A stretch of DNA of 39,913 nucleotides from a bacterium ADurb.Bin236. Its GTDB lineage: Bacteria; UBP15; UBA6099. Location of the stretch: positions 1 through 39,913 of the forward strand of contig MWCD01000036.1 of assembly GCA_002069885.1 (NCBI GenBank), given 5' to 3'. Shown piece by piece: positions 1 to 8,100 of this stretch. The translations under genes and the position numbers were made by a program. Positions within the stretch are counted from its first letter, which is position 1. Each line of letters starts with the position of its first letter. A model generated the notes under the pieces. That model had not been told where the DNA came from. It saw only the letters and a program-made list of their open reading frames with translations, and searched no databases.

Positions 1-301
1 TGAAGAATGACTTCACCGAGGTTTTTACCTTGTTGACGGAACCTTGAGCTTTCGGTGCGCCGTCCGACATGTGGGTGACCAGCGGAGACGCGAAAAACTC
101 GTTGAGCATGTCCGCCGTCACGCGCGCCGCCTCCGGGCATTGGAAGCGGTCCGCAAGGAACCGCTCCAATAGCCAGAGGTCGCGCAGGTAGGATGCTACG
201 GTGTGCGTCGAGCGAGCGTCGGCAAGAAGCTTCGTCTCGAAGAGTTCAATCGCCTTGCGGAGCGTCAGGGGCGGGTTCTGTGTCGCCGGCGTCGTTTCCA
301 T
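1..301 (-). CDS. Tyrosine recombinase-like protein, N-terminal part (runs off left edge)
   Basis: Read on the minus strand from an ATG at 301, this frame stays open to the window edge and encodes about 100 residues. After a short Pro/Thr-rich start (METTPATQNPPLTL) it has the pattern of a SAM-like core-binding domain of phage integrases: a helix beginning LRKAIELFETKLLA, a THTVASYLRDL segment, then an ADMLNEFF helix. Family knowledge: this domain clamps DNA ahead of the catalytic domain, which would lie outside the window. The start overlaps the end of the upstream gene (stop at 246) by about 55 bases, so the two are probably translated together. The R-H-R-Y catalytic residues cannot be checked here, so 'recombinase' rests on the N-terminal domain only. 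Confidence 0.6.
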   Translation of the reverse strand, partial: METTPATQNPPLTLRKAIELFETKLLADARSTHTVASYLRDLWLLERFLADRFQCPEAARVTADMLNEFFASPLVTHMSDGAPKAQGSVNKVKTSVKSFF

Positions 302-659
302 TCAGAGCGCGTCCTTTCTTCATTTCCGCTTTCGGCAGCGGGATGTCTTCGAGATAGCCCTTCTCGTGCGCCCAGACGAGCATCATTCTGAGCACGCGGC
401 GGTTTTGAGTCAGGGTGATTTCGCTTTTCAAGTTGCCGTTTGGCTTCTTGATAAACGCGTCTGACTTGAAGAATGCGCCGATGGTCGCCGGAGTGAGTTT
501 GCCGAGCGGCTTGTCCGCGCCGAAGTATTCGACGGCGTTTTCAAGGCAGCGGCCGTAAACCTCGACCGTGCGCTCGTTCTTGCCCTCGTCTGTCAGGTTC
601 TTCAGATACGCGGGGACTGCTTTTTCAAACGTGATTTCTTTCGCTTTTTTCGTTGCCAT
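246..659 (-). CDS. Stand-alone integrase core-binding (SAM-like) domain protein
   Basis: The protein has 137 residues. ATG at 659 is preferred over ATG at 665 because the minus-strand GGAGG lies 8 bases before it and only 2 before the other. Residues about 8-105 match the N-terminal DNA-binding domain of tyrosine recombinases: AVPAYLKNLTDEGKNERTV, then a TPATIGAFF helix and a NRRVLRMMLVWAHEKGYL helix, typical of the segment just before the catalytic domain. The protein stops in a short Pro/Asp-rich tail with no catalytic domain. The next gene downstream begins with the same type of domain, so either this is a true accessory DNA-binding protein or an old recombinase was split or duplicated. 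Function as DNA binder is inferred; the domain match is fairly clear. Confidence 0.65.
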   Translation of the reverse strand: MATKKAKEITFEKAVPAYLKNLTDEGKNERTVEVYGRCLENAVEYFGADKPLGKLTPATIGAFFKSDAFIKKPNGNLKSEITLTQNRRVLRMMLVWAHEKGYLEDIPLPKAEMKKGRALNGNDAGDTEPAPDAPQGD

Positions 660-686
660 GTGCATGGCCTCCTTTTTTTGAGTGGT

Positions 687-776
687 TCAAATGTTCCGGG
701 GGTTGACCCGTTTGCTCAACTGCTTGCTGCCCTCCTCTCTTTTGTACTTGGCTCTGCGTCCGATGATTCTTTTCAT
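687..776 (-). CDS. Possible 29-residue basic peptide
   Basis: A short minus-strand frame begins at an ATG preceded by GGAG at 8-base spacing, ends 28 bases before the core-binding-domain gene, and encodes a very basic peptide (MKRIIGRRAKYKREEG...). Its position ahead of the recombinase-like genes suits a leader gene of the same transcript. Other frames are open across the same stretch, so coding status is uncertain and no family is recognised. Confidence 0.2.
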   Translation of the reverse strand: MKRIIGRRAKYKREEGSKQLSKRVNPRNI

Positions 777-912
777 GTTCGCGACTCCGTGTTCGTTGCA
801 ATGCAGGTGACATCTTTGAGCCGGGTTCGGAATAAGCCAAGCCAGTTTTGAAAAAAGATATCAAGCGCGCGGGGGAGAGTTTTTCAAAGCGAAACATGCC
901 GCGCCGGGCTAT

Positions 913-935
913 GCGGGAAAAGCCGTTTTTCCCGC
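913..935. other. Hairpin in the divergent gap between recombinase genes and terminase
   Basis: GCGGGAAAA and TTTTCCCGC face each other across a 5-base loop, a perfect 9-bp stem. The T run lies inside the stem, so it does not look like a normal terminator in either direction. It sits between the minus-strand recombinase genes and the plus-strand late operon (gap 660-963) and could be an operator or a transcript-end structure. The rest of that gap shows no convincing gene on the plus strand. Confidence 0.35.
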
Positions 936-963
936 GCCGGGAGTTCGGATTTCAGGAGACACA

Positions 964-2502
964 TTGAACGACAAGGAAATGCCAAAATACCATCGCGCCC
1001 TCGGTCTTACAATGCGCAACCCCCGGCTGTGGGGCGAGCATTATCTGATGAACCGCGACGGAAGCGCGCGCCGGTACTGGCAGCATCAGAATGAAGACCT
1101 TGAGTGTTCGGCGACGAACATCATTCACCTTGACGGACGGGACACGGGCAAGACGGTGGACATCGCAACGCTGGCTCTGCATCACGCTTTCGTGAAGAAA
1201 GGCGGTTCCGTGCTGGTGGCCGCGCCGCATCAGGGGCCGGTGGACACCATCATCGAGGAAGTGGAAGCCCAGATCGAAAGCAGCCCCGCTTTGAAGGCGA
1301 GCGTCGCGGTCAACTCACAGGGACGCCCGAAGATAATCCGAAAGCCCTATTTCAAAATCGAGTTTACGACCGGCTCGACAATCTATTTTCGCCCCGCCGG
1401 AGCTTATGGCGATCCGTTCCGCTCTCTGCATGTCGATCTGGTTCTGGTCGATGAGGGCGCATGGCTTACGGAGAAAGCATGGAAGGCTCTGCGGCAATGC
1501 CTGAAGGCGGGCGGACGGATGCGGATTTACTCGACGCCCAACGGTCTGCGAGACACGACATACTACCGGCTGACGCATTCAAAGAATTGGAAAGTGTTCA
1601 GGTGGCCGTCGTGGTTGAATCCGAACTGGTCGCCGGAGCGCGAAGAGGAACTCGTCGAATTCTACGGCGGGCGCGACACGGCTGGATGGCAGCACGAGGT
1701 GGCCGGCGAGCATGGCCGACCGAGCTACGGCGCGTTCAACCTCGAACATCTGACGGCGTGCAGGCTGGACATCCCGGAATATGAATGTGTGGAGATAACT
1801 GGAAGCGAACTGAAAGATTGCGATGGCGAGGAAGCGGTCGCCGACCGGCTGGACATGCTGCTGAATATCGCGCCCGGCGACGGGCTGTTCTGGATCGGAG
1901 CGGACACAGGATACACGGCCGACCCGACGGAAATTGTCGTCTTCAGAGAGGCGGTGGAAAATGAAAAGCCTGTTCTGCGCCTTATGCGCCGCATTCACAT
2001 GGAGCATGTGGCCTATCCTCATATCGCTCAGACCATCGCTCTTCTGGATCGTTACCTCAATCCCGCGGGCATAGGGGTGGACGCTGGCGGCAACGGGCTG
2101 TCCGTGGTTCAGGAACTTACCTCGCTCGACAAATACAGAGACCTCAACCTCGGCCCGCGTCTTCGCGGATACAACTTCGGAAGCGCGGCGGTCATAGGAG
2201 AAAACGAAGACGGCAAGCCCGTCAAAAAGCAATGCAAGGAATACATGACAAGCCTGATCAACAGAGGTCTTCAATCGCGGCAGGTAATTCTTCCGGCTTC
2301 TGACGTCGAGATAGAAAGCCAGTTCACCACACACACGTATTCAATGAAGACGGGCAATGTGATTTATTCAAAAGGACACGACCACATAATCGACGCGGTG
2401 CGGTGCGCGGTGATGATCAGAGAACAAGAGCGGCTGGACGGCATAGGCGGAGTGGTAAGCGAGTTACCTCTTCCGGTAATGACCAATCCTATTTTTATAT
2501 GA
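964..2502 (+). CDS. terL: Terminase large subunit (ATPase/nuclease)
   Basis: The 512-residue protein starts at TTG behind a CAGGAG ribosome site. The ATPase half shows a Walker A motif (GRDTGKT, about residue 58) and a Walker B motif (LVLVDEG, about residue 160). The C-terminal half shows RNase-H-like nuclease signatures: an early acidic site (IGADTGY), GIGVDAGGNG, and a late acidic KGHDHIIDAV segment. Family knowledge: TerL powers DNA packaging through the portal and cuts the concatemer. It is the first plus-strand late gene. No small terminase is recognisable beside it; that gene may be elsewhere or divergent. Confidence 0.93.
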   Translation: MNDKEMPKYHRALGLTMRNPRLWGEHYLMNRDGSARRYWQHQNEDLECSATNIIHLDGRDTGKTVDIATLALHHAFVKKGGSVLVAAPHQGPVDTIIEEVEAQIESSPALKASVAVNSQGRPKIIRKPYFKIEFTTGSTIYFRPAGAYGDPFRSLHVDLVLVDEGAWLTEKAWKALRQCLKAGGRMRIYSTPNGLRDTTYYRLTHSKNWKVFRWPSWLNPNWSPEREEELVEFYGGRDTAGWQHEVAGEHGRPSYGAFNLEHLTACRLDIPEYECVEITGSELKDCDGEEAVADRLDMLLNIAPGDGLFWIGADTGYTADPTEIVVFREAVENEKPVLRLMRRIHMEHVAYPHIAQTIALLDRYLNPAGIGVDAGGNGLSVVQELTSLDKYRDLNLGPRLRGYNFGSAAVIGENEDGKPVKKQCKEYMTSLINRGLQSRQVILPASDVEIESQFTTHTYSMKTGNVIYSKGHDHIIDAVRCAVMIREQERLDGIGGVVSELPLPVMTNPIFI

Positions 2503-2519
2503 TTGAGTATATCATGATT

Positions 2520-3209
2520 TTACTTAATTATACCTTGACGCCTTGCTTTTTTAATCAAGTTTTGTGTCGCCATTTGCAACTTTTCTTTTTTCTTCTTGTG
2601 CAAATATTCAAGCCATCCCTGCTTGATGTCGTCACCGAATTCACATGAGAACCTATCATCGGATACTGAGGCTCTCATTGCATTAACAGAGTCTGAAATG
2701 CTGTGACCTTTAGAAAGATTCTTATAAAAAGTGCAGAAACCTAAGGCCGTATCGCTCCACTCAGGATTGTCTCTGTGGCCAATAATTGCGAAGAAAGGCA
2801 CGTCATCATTTGTAATTGCCATTTTGCAGCCAGCATACCCACGACATGAGGACATACATAGAATCAAGAGGTTGTCATATTCATTATTTATCGGATTCAG
2901 TATTTTTGTTAAATCATACCAATTAATGATATCGCCATTAGTGAGAGCGATACCGTCAGCGTTTCCATGTGCACTTATATGAATAATGGGAATTGAAGAA
3001 TCGGATTCCAATGCCGCAGGGAGGCCTTCATAAACAGCTTTTTTAAACATCTCATCATTAACAGCAATAAAGTATCCACATGGTATGTTCATTAACTGAA
3101 GCATATGTACAAGAATCTGCCCTTCTGTTCTTTTAAGCAGAAAATCATCAGGAGACGGAGATTCAATTATGTGAACGAAAAAGTCCACGGGAGTTAATCC
3201 TTTGGCCAT
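2520..3209 (-). CDS. CHAT/caspase-like protease, cargo gene
   Basis: The protein has 229 residues and is encoded against the late operon. ATG at 3209 is chosen because GAGGTGG lies just before it. Caspase-fold features: a strand ending IIHISAHGNADG, putative catalytic His81, and LILCMSSCRGYAGC, putative catalytic Cys122. This His-Gly then Ser-Cys-x-Gly arrangement is typical of CHAT-family cysteine proteases. The C-terminus is Lys-rich (LHKKKKEK). The gene is clearly AT-richer than the terminase and DUF1599-like genes around it, which points to horizontal acquisition. CHAT proteases elsewhere act in bacterial defence and cell-death systems; a role in superinfection exclusion is inference. No partner gene lies next to it. 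Confidence 0.65.
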   Translation of the reverse strand: MAKGLTPVDFFVHIIESPSPDDFLLKRTEGQILVHMLQLMNIPCGYFIAVNDEMFKKAVYEGLPAALESDSSIPIIHISAHGNADGIALTNGDIINWYDLTKILNPINNEYDNLLILCMSSCRGYAGCKMAITNDDVPFFAIIGHRDNPEWSDTALGFCTFYKNLSKGHSISDSVNAMRASVSDDRFSCEFGDDIKQGWLEYLHKKKKEKLQMATQNLIKKARRQGIIK

Positions 3210-3240
3210 GTGCCACCTCATCATGCAGTAATTAATCTTA

Positions 3241-3269
3241 ATTCTACACCAAAGATGCTTGGAAAGCAT
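3241..3269 (-). promoter_or_regulatory. Possible promoter/operator of the minus-strand CHAT gene
   Basis: A perfect palindrome ATGCTT-GGA-AAGCAT lies at 3255-3269. Just downstream on the minus strand is a TAGAAT hexamer (3241-3246) that could be a -10 box, about 30 bases before the gene's start. The -35 match is poor. A dyad abutting a -10 box is the usual place for a repressor; this is inference from spacing. Confidence 0.3.
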
Positions 3270-3300
3270 TACTTAGCCAATACATAGCGAAAGGGAGCTA

Positions 3301-3654
3301 ATGCGCGATCAGGAATTGATTAAAGAAGCGATGGCGCGGGTGACAGACCTGCTGCTGCGCAAGAACCGGGACTACGGCAGCAGTTTCAGGGCTCCGGGCA
3401 TTCTGTCCGGTGGACTGGATTCAAAGACGAAGCTGCTTGTGCGCATTGACGACAAGCTTGAGCGGCTCGGCAACCTGCTGGAAAAGAAAACGGACGTCGC
3501 CGTCTCCGACGAGAGCGTCATCGACACGGCCACAGACCTCATCGGCTATTTCGTTCTGCTTCTCATTCTTCTTGACGAAGAGCGAGGCGGCGGCAAACCG
3601 ATGAGCGTCATAGAGGCCGAAGGAAGAACGGCCGGAGGAATCAATGAAAACTGA
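3301..3654 (+). CDS. DUF1599-like, nucleotide modification associated domain protein
   Basis: The 117-residue protein starts at ATG behind AAGGGAG. It shows the family pattern LLRKNRDYGSSF, then LLVRIDDKLERLGNLL, then ESVIDTATDLIGYFVLL, an all-helical protein resembling the MazG/dUTPase-type folds. Family knowledge: this domain (DUF1599) was named for occurring near nucleotide-modification enzymes of phages; its biochemical activity is not settled. Its 3' end overlaps the portal start by 11 bases, so it belongs to the late operon. Its presence fits with the adenine methyltransferase domains at 11911 and suggests the phage DNA or nucleotide pool is modified. Confidence 0.7.
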   Translation: MRDQELIKEAMARVTDLLLRKNRDYGSSFRAPGILSGGLDSKTKLLVRIDDKLERLGNLLEKKTDVAVSDESVIDTATDLIGYFVLLLILLDEERGGGKPMSVIEAEGRTAGGINEN

Positions 3655-5182
3655 AAACAATCGGGGCAAGCGTCCGCGCCATCGCCCGAAGAACAATCTT
3701 ACTGGCGACGTGATTGTTCCTCCGCGACTCAGCGCAGAGGGGGACATCGACTCCTCCGCGCTCGCCGATCTCGCCGTCAGCGACGCCGTTCCCGCAACGT
3801 GGGAAGAGCGCGCCGCTAAGGCATGGCAATATTACGTCAGCGAGCCGATAGTGAAAAACGCCATCAATTCGTGGCGCACGTTCGCCATCGGAGACGAAAT
3901 CCAGTTCGGGTGCGACGACGAGGACGTCAAATGGGAAGCTAGAGAGCTGGCCGCGAAACTTAAACTGAACGCCTTCGTCAAGAATATGATTCTGAATCTT
4001 CTGGTGAAGGGCGAATGCGTCGGCTTCCAGCAGACCGGCTCCGACGGCGACGACATCGAAAAAGTCATCTGCGTAAATCCCAACAGCGCGAAGGTAATAT
4101 ACGAGAACGGCGAACTTAAAGAAATGAAACAGCATCCCGAATCGGCGGCCGCGGGCGAGCCGATAGACCTGCCGCTGGACAGGGTGCTGCACATTAAATG
4201 GGACGCGCAGCCGTATTCGCCGCGCGGAAACTCAATGGTGGTTCCGGCGTTTGAGTCCATCGAGCTGCTCCGGGACTATCGCAAGGCCGAGCGCGCGGTG
4301 GCGAAACGATGGACGACCCCGCTGCGATTTGTGCAGGTGGGCGGGCAGTTCGGACAGAAGACAATCATCCCCGACCAGAGAACGCTCAACAGCGTGCGCG
4401 ACATGATCAACCGGATGGATTTGAAGGCCGGGCTGGTCGTGCCGTTCTATGTGAAGGCCGAAACTTACGGAACTGAAGGTCAGGTGCTCGACACCGAAAA
4501 GAAGATCAGGGAAATCAAAGAGGACATCATCATCGCGCTCGGTCTGGCAAAATCCCTCATCACGGGCGACGGTCCGAACTTCGCCACCGCCACCATCGGC
4601 ATGCAGAAGATGGTAATCATGCTCAAAGAAATCAAACAGGCGGCGCGGGACATCCTCAACTGGATATTCTTCAAATGGCAGGACATGAAGGGCTACGGGG
4701 AAAAGAGCATCAATTACATTTTCAACGATCTCGATCTCGCCAACGAGGTGGACATCAAAAAACTGTACATCGAGCTTTATGACCGCAAGCTGATTTCAGG
4801 CAACAGCCTTCAGATCAAGATGGACCTTAACCCCGAAGTTGAAAGCGCCAACCTTGAAGCAGAATCAAAGAAGGGCGTCGACGTCACCGACCCGCGAATC
4901 ATCATCGACATGGTCAACTCTGGGATAATGTCCATCGAGACCGCTCAAGAAAAGCTCGGCCTCGATAAAGAAAAGAACCGCCCGGCGGCGTCAGCGGACT
5001 GGCCGTATCGCCCTCCGTCGCTGACGGGAAGCGCCTCGCCGGACGCGCTGTGCGACGAATGTGAATTCTTCGATTCTGAAAACAACTGGTGCGACGCGCA
5101 AAACGGCGAGACCCGGTTCGACTCGCGCGCCTGCGCGTCGTTCAACAAAAAAACGAAGGAAGGCTGCGGATGCGGGCGTTAG
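3644..5182 (+). CDS. Portal protein with Cys-rich C-terminal tail
   Basis: The 512-residue protein has GGAGG 5 bases before its ATG. It has portal features: an early helical segment with VKNAINSWRTFAIGDE, a wing region with LLVKGECVGFQ, LPLDRVLHIKWDAQPYSPRGNS, the FESIELLRDYRKAERA helix, and a C-terminal crown region (GIMSIETAQEKLGL). Family knowledge: twelve copies form the DNA channel at the head vertex. The last 50 residues hold six cysteines (CDECEFF..., CDAQNGET..., CASF..., CGCG), resembling a small metal-binding module, which is unusual for a portal. It overlaps the MuF gene by 13 bases. Confidence 0.85.
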   Translation: MKTENNRGKRPRHRPKNNLTGDVIVPPRLSAEGDIDSSALADLAVSDAVPATWEERAAKAWQYYVSEPIVKNAINSWRTFAIGDEIQFGCDDEDVKWEARELAAKLKLNAFVKNMILNLLVKGECVGFQQTGSDGDDIEKVICVNPNSAKVIYENGELKEMKQHPESAAAGEPIDLPLDRVLHIKWDAQPYSPRGNSMVVPAFESIELLRDYRKAERAVAKRWTTPLRFVQVGGQFGQKTIIPDQRTLNSVRDMINRMDLKAGLVVPFYVKAETYGTEGQVLDTEKKIREIKEDIIIALGLAKSLITGDGPNFATATIGMQKMVIMLKEIKQAARDILNWIFFKWQDMKGYGEKSINYIFNDLDLANEVDIKKLYIELYDRKLISGNSLQIKMDLNPEVESANLEAESKKGVDVTDPRIIIDMVNSGIMSIETAQEKLGLDKEKNRPAASADWPYRPPSLTGSASPDALCDECEFFDSENNWCDAQNGETRFDSRACASFNKKTKEGCGCGR

Positions 5183-8100
5183 CTGTCGAAACAACTCTGC
5201 ACGACAGGATTATCGAAGCGACGCTCGCTTCGCGTCACAGCCGCGACCTGTACGCGGAACAGACGGTGGCGCGAGTCACCGACGCGCTTCAACGCGCTGA
5301 AAAGGATGTCAAAACGAGCCTGCTTCATTACGCCAATCTCGGTTCTCTGCCCGAGGGCAAGGCGATCAATCAGGCGTCGCTCAGAAAGCTTCAGCATCAG
5401 ATTAAAGACCATATCCGAGTCGTGCGGGACGAGCATTCCCTGATTATGAAGACAGCCGTCAAAGACAGTTACAAGGCCGGCATCGATAACGGCGTCGGGG
5501 ATCTCGCGCGCGCGAAAATGCCTTTTTACCGAGACCTTACTCCCGCTGGAATAAATCAGACGGGCAGCGCCGTCTTCACTCTCATCGACAAAGACGCGCT
5601 CGACTTCATGGCCAACTACAACGTGCAGCTCGCCGGAGATGTATCGCGGGAGTTGACCGACGGGATCAACCGCGCCATCCAGACGGGCATCGCCTCCGGG
5701 CGCAGCGTGCCGGAGATAGCAAAAGACATCGGGCGCGTCGTGCGCGACCCCGAAGAGTTCCGCAAGGCGGGCAAAACCGTGTTCAAGACGGCGCAGACCC
5801 GCATGGAGATGATCGCCCGCACCGAAACGCTAAGGGCGCACAATCAGGGCCGCATGAAGTTCTATGACGCCGTGGGCATTCAGAAGCTCGAATGGATGGC
5901 CGCCGGCGACGAGCGCATGTGTCCGGTGTGCGGGGAGCTGAACGGAAAAGTTTTTCCGATAGATAAATTCCCGAACATCCCGGCTCATCCCCATTGCCGG
6001 TGCTCGGTGGTTCACGCGTATCCGCTGGACATCTGCGGCGCGAAAAATCTGGGCGCCGTCGCCGCCACGGGAGAAGCCGCGTGCATTCTGCCGCCTCAGT
6101 CCATCGAGCAGATGGCGAAGGAAAAACAGTCTGAGGCGATCAAGGTCGGACAGTTCATATCAAAAGGCGAATGGGGCAAGCTGACAATCAAACAGCTTCA
6201 GGACAAGGCAAAGGCGAGCGGCGTGTCCATCGCCCGCACGAAAGACGACTTCATCGCCATCCTCAAACAGAAGACGGGCGCCGATTATTCCCATCTCGGC
6301 GGCAAGGAACTCAAGGCGCTGCTCAAACAGCACAAGATTGCCGCTCTCCGAAGCAAGGATGAACTCATCGACCTGTTGAAGGCAAAAGCGGCGCATGAGC
6401 ATGGGCCGGATTTCGCTTCCATGCCCGTGTCGAAACTCAAAGAGCTGGCGCAGGAAAAAGGCATATCGTTGAACCTGACCAAGCGGGAAGTCATCGCAAT
6501 GCTGGACGCGCTCGAGCCGGGCGTCGATCACAGTCTGCTCTCCGGTCAGGCGCTCATCGATGCGAAAGTAAAATTCAATATACCTGTCCTCAAAACCAAA
6601 GAGCATCTCGTCAAAGCTCTTGAGAAAAGTTTCAAAGAGGAACTTGGAAAGAAGGTCGTAAAAGAAGCCGCCGTGCAGGTGGCCGAAGAAACCGTCAAAA
6701 AAGAAAAAGAGATGATTCTTTCACTGCTGGACAACGTGAAGGTTTCCGTCGATCCCAAAGACTACAAAACGTTTCTGGCGGCCGCCAACGACGCCGAAGC
6801 GTTTCTCGGCAAGGGCGGTCTGTCCGTGGGCGACGACTATCTTAAAGAGAAAATCGCGGAGCTTGCAAAAAAGAAAGCCGAGTTCAAGGCGAAGATCGAG
6901 GCGATGTCCGCCAAGCAACTTAAAGACCTCGGCAAGCAGACAAAGGCTTCGCATTGGCAGTGGGGATCAAAAGACGACTTTGTAACGCTGTTCACAGAAA
7001 CCGATCCGGCGGCGATCAAGGCCGCAAAAGATAGCATTGATCTGAAATGGGCGAAATGGGCTGAAAAGCATGGAAAGAAGCCCGCGGGAACTCCCGCGAC
7101 AAAGCCGACGCCGCCTCCAGTTCCCAAGCCCGCTCCGAAACCCGCGCCGCCTCCGACCGCCGTCGTTCTGGAAAAACCGCACACGGATATCGCGGGCGGG
7201 TTTAAAAAACTTGACGCCGACTGGGACGCGCTCGACAAGGGCGGAATCTTCAAATATTCCAGAGACGCTAAATCGCTGGGCGGCGCGCATGAAAAATACA
7301 TCTATGTTGACCGCCGGGGCGACGAGTGGCTGTTCAAGCCGAACGATGCGTTTGTGGCGCGAGGCGAAGAGATGGCGTACCGCGTCGGGCGGCTCATCGA
7401 CCCCGACGCAGTCGAGGTGCGCTATGTGGAACTCGGCGGACGGCAAGGCTCAATCCAGCGGCTGGTCAAATACGTCAAACATGAAGGCACGTTCCGGGAC
7501 ATCCCCATCCACAAGATGACGTCTGTCGAGATCGAGGCGGTGCAGCGAGAGCACATCATCGACTGGCTAATCTCTAACCATGACGGGCACGCCAAACAGT
7601 TCGTGCGGGCCGCCGACGGCAAGATTTACGGAATCGACAAGGGTCAGGCGTTCAAGTTCCTCGGCAAAGATAAACTCAACATCGCCTATCATCCCAACTC
7701 TATGGAGGCCGAGCCGCTATACAACACGCTTTTCAGGGCGTACAAAAGCGGCGATGTGGATATTGACCTTCAGGCGGCGCTCAAATACATCCGGCGCGTC
7801 GAGCGCATTCCCGACTCTGAATACATGGAGATCATCCGACCTTATGTCGACGGTCGATTCGGAGCGAAAGCGAGCGCGGCAAAAGATGAGTTCTGCAAGC
7901 TCGCGCTCGCCCGCAAAAACAACATCAGGCGAGACTTCGAAAGTTTTTACAACGAGCTACATAAGACGCGGCACAGCGCGGAGTTCAGGTTCAGCGACGA
8001 CGTGAAAGCCGTTCGAAAATTGTCAAAGGAAGACGAACTTCTTCTGCGCGAGGCGCACGAGATGAAGGCGCAGGGAAAAACGCTCCAACTCGACGTTGAC

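Noticed and set aside
625-897. 90-residue minus-strand frame upstream of the recombinase-like genes
   Set aside because: It overlaps the start of the core-binding-domain gene, has a composition lacking hydrophobic core residues (rich in Gln, His, Arg, Glu) and no convincing ribosome site.
660-963. Small terminase gene before the large subunit
   Set aside because: No plus-strand frame of sufficient length with a ribosome site and helix-turn-helix pattern is present in this gap.
1579-2334. 251-residue minus-strand frame inside the terminase gene
   Set aside because: Shadow frame opposite clear terminase motifs; no domain or ribosome site seen.
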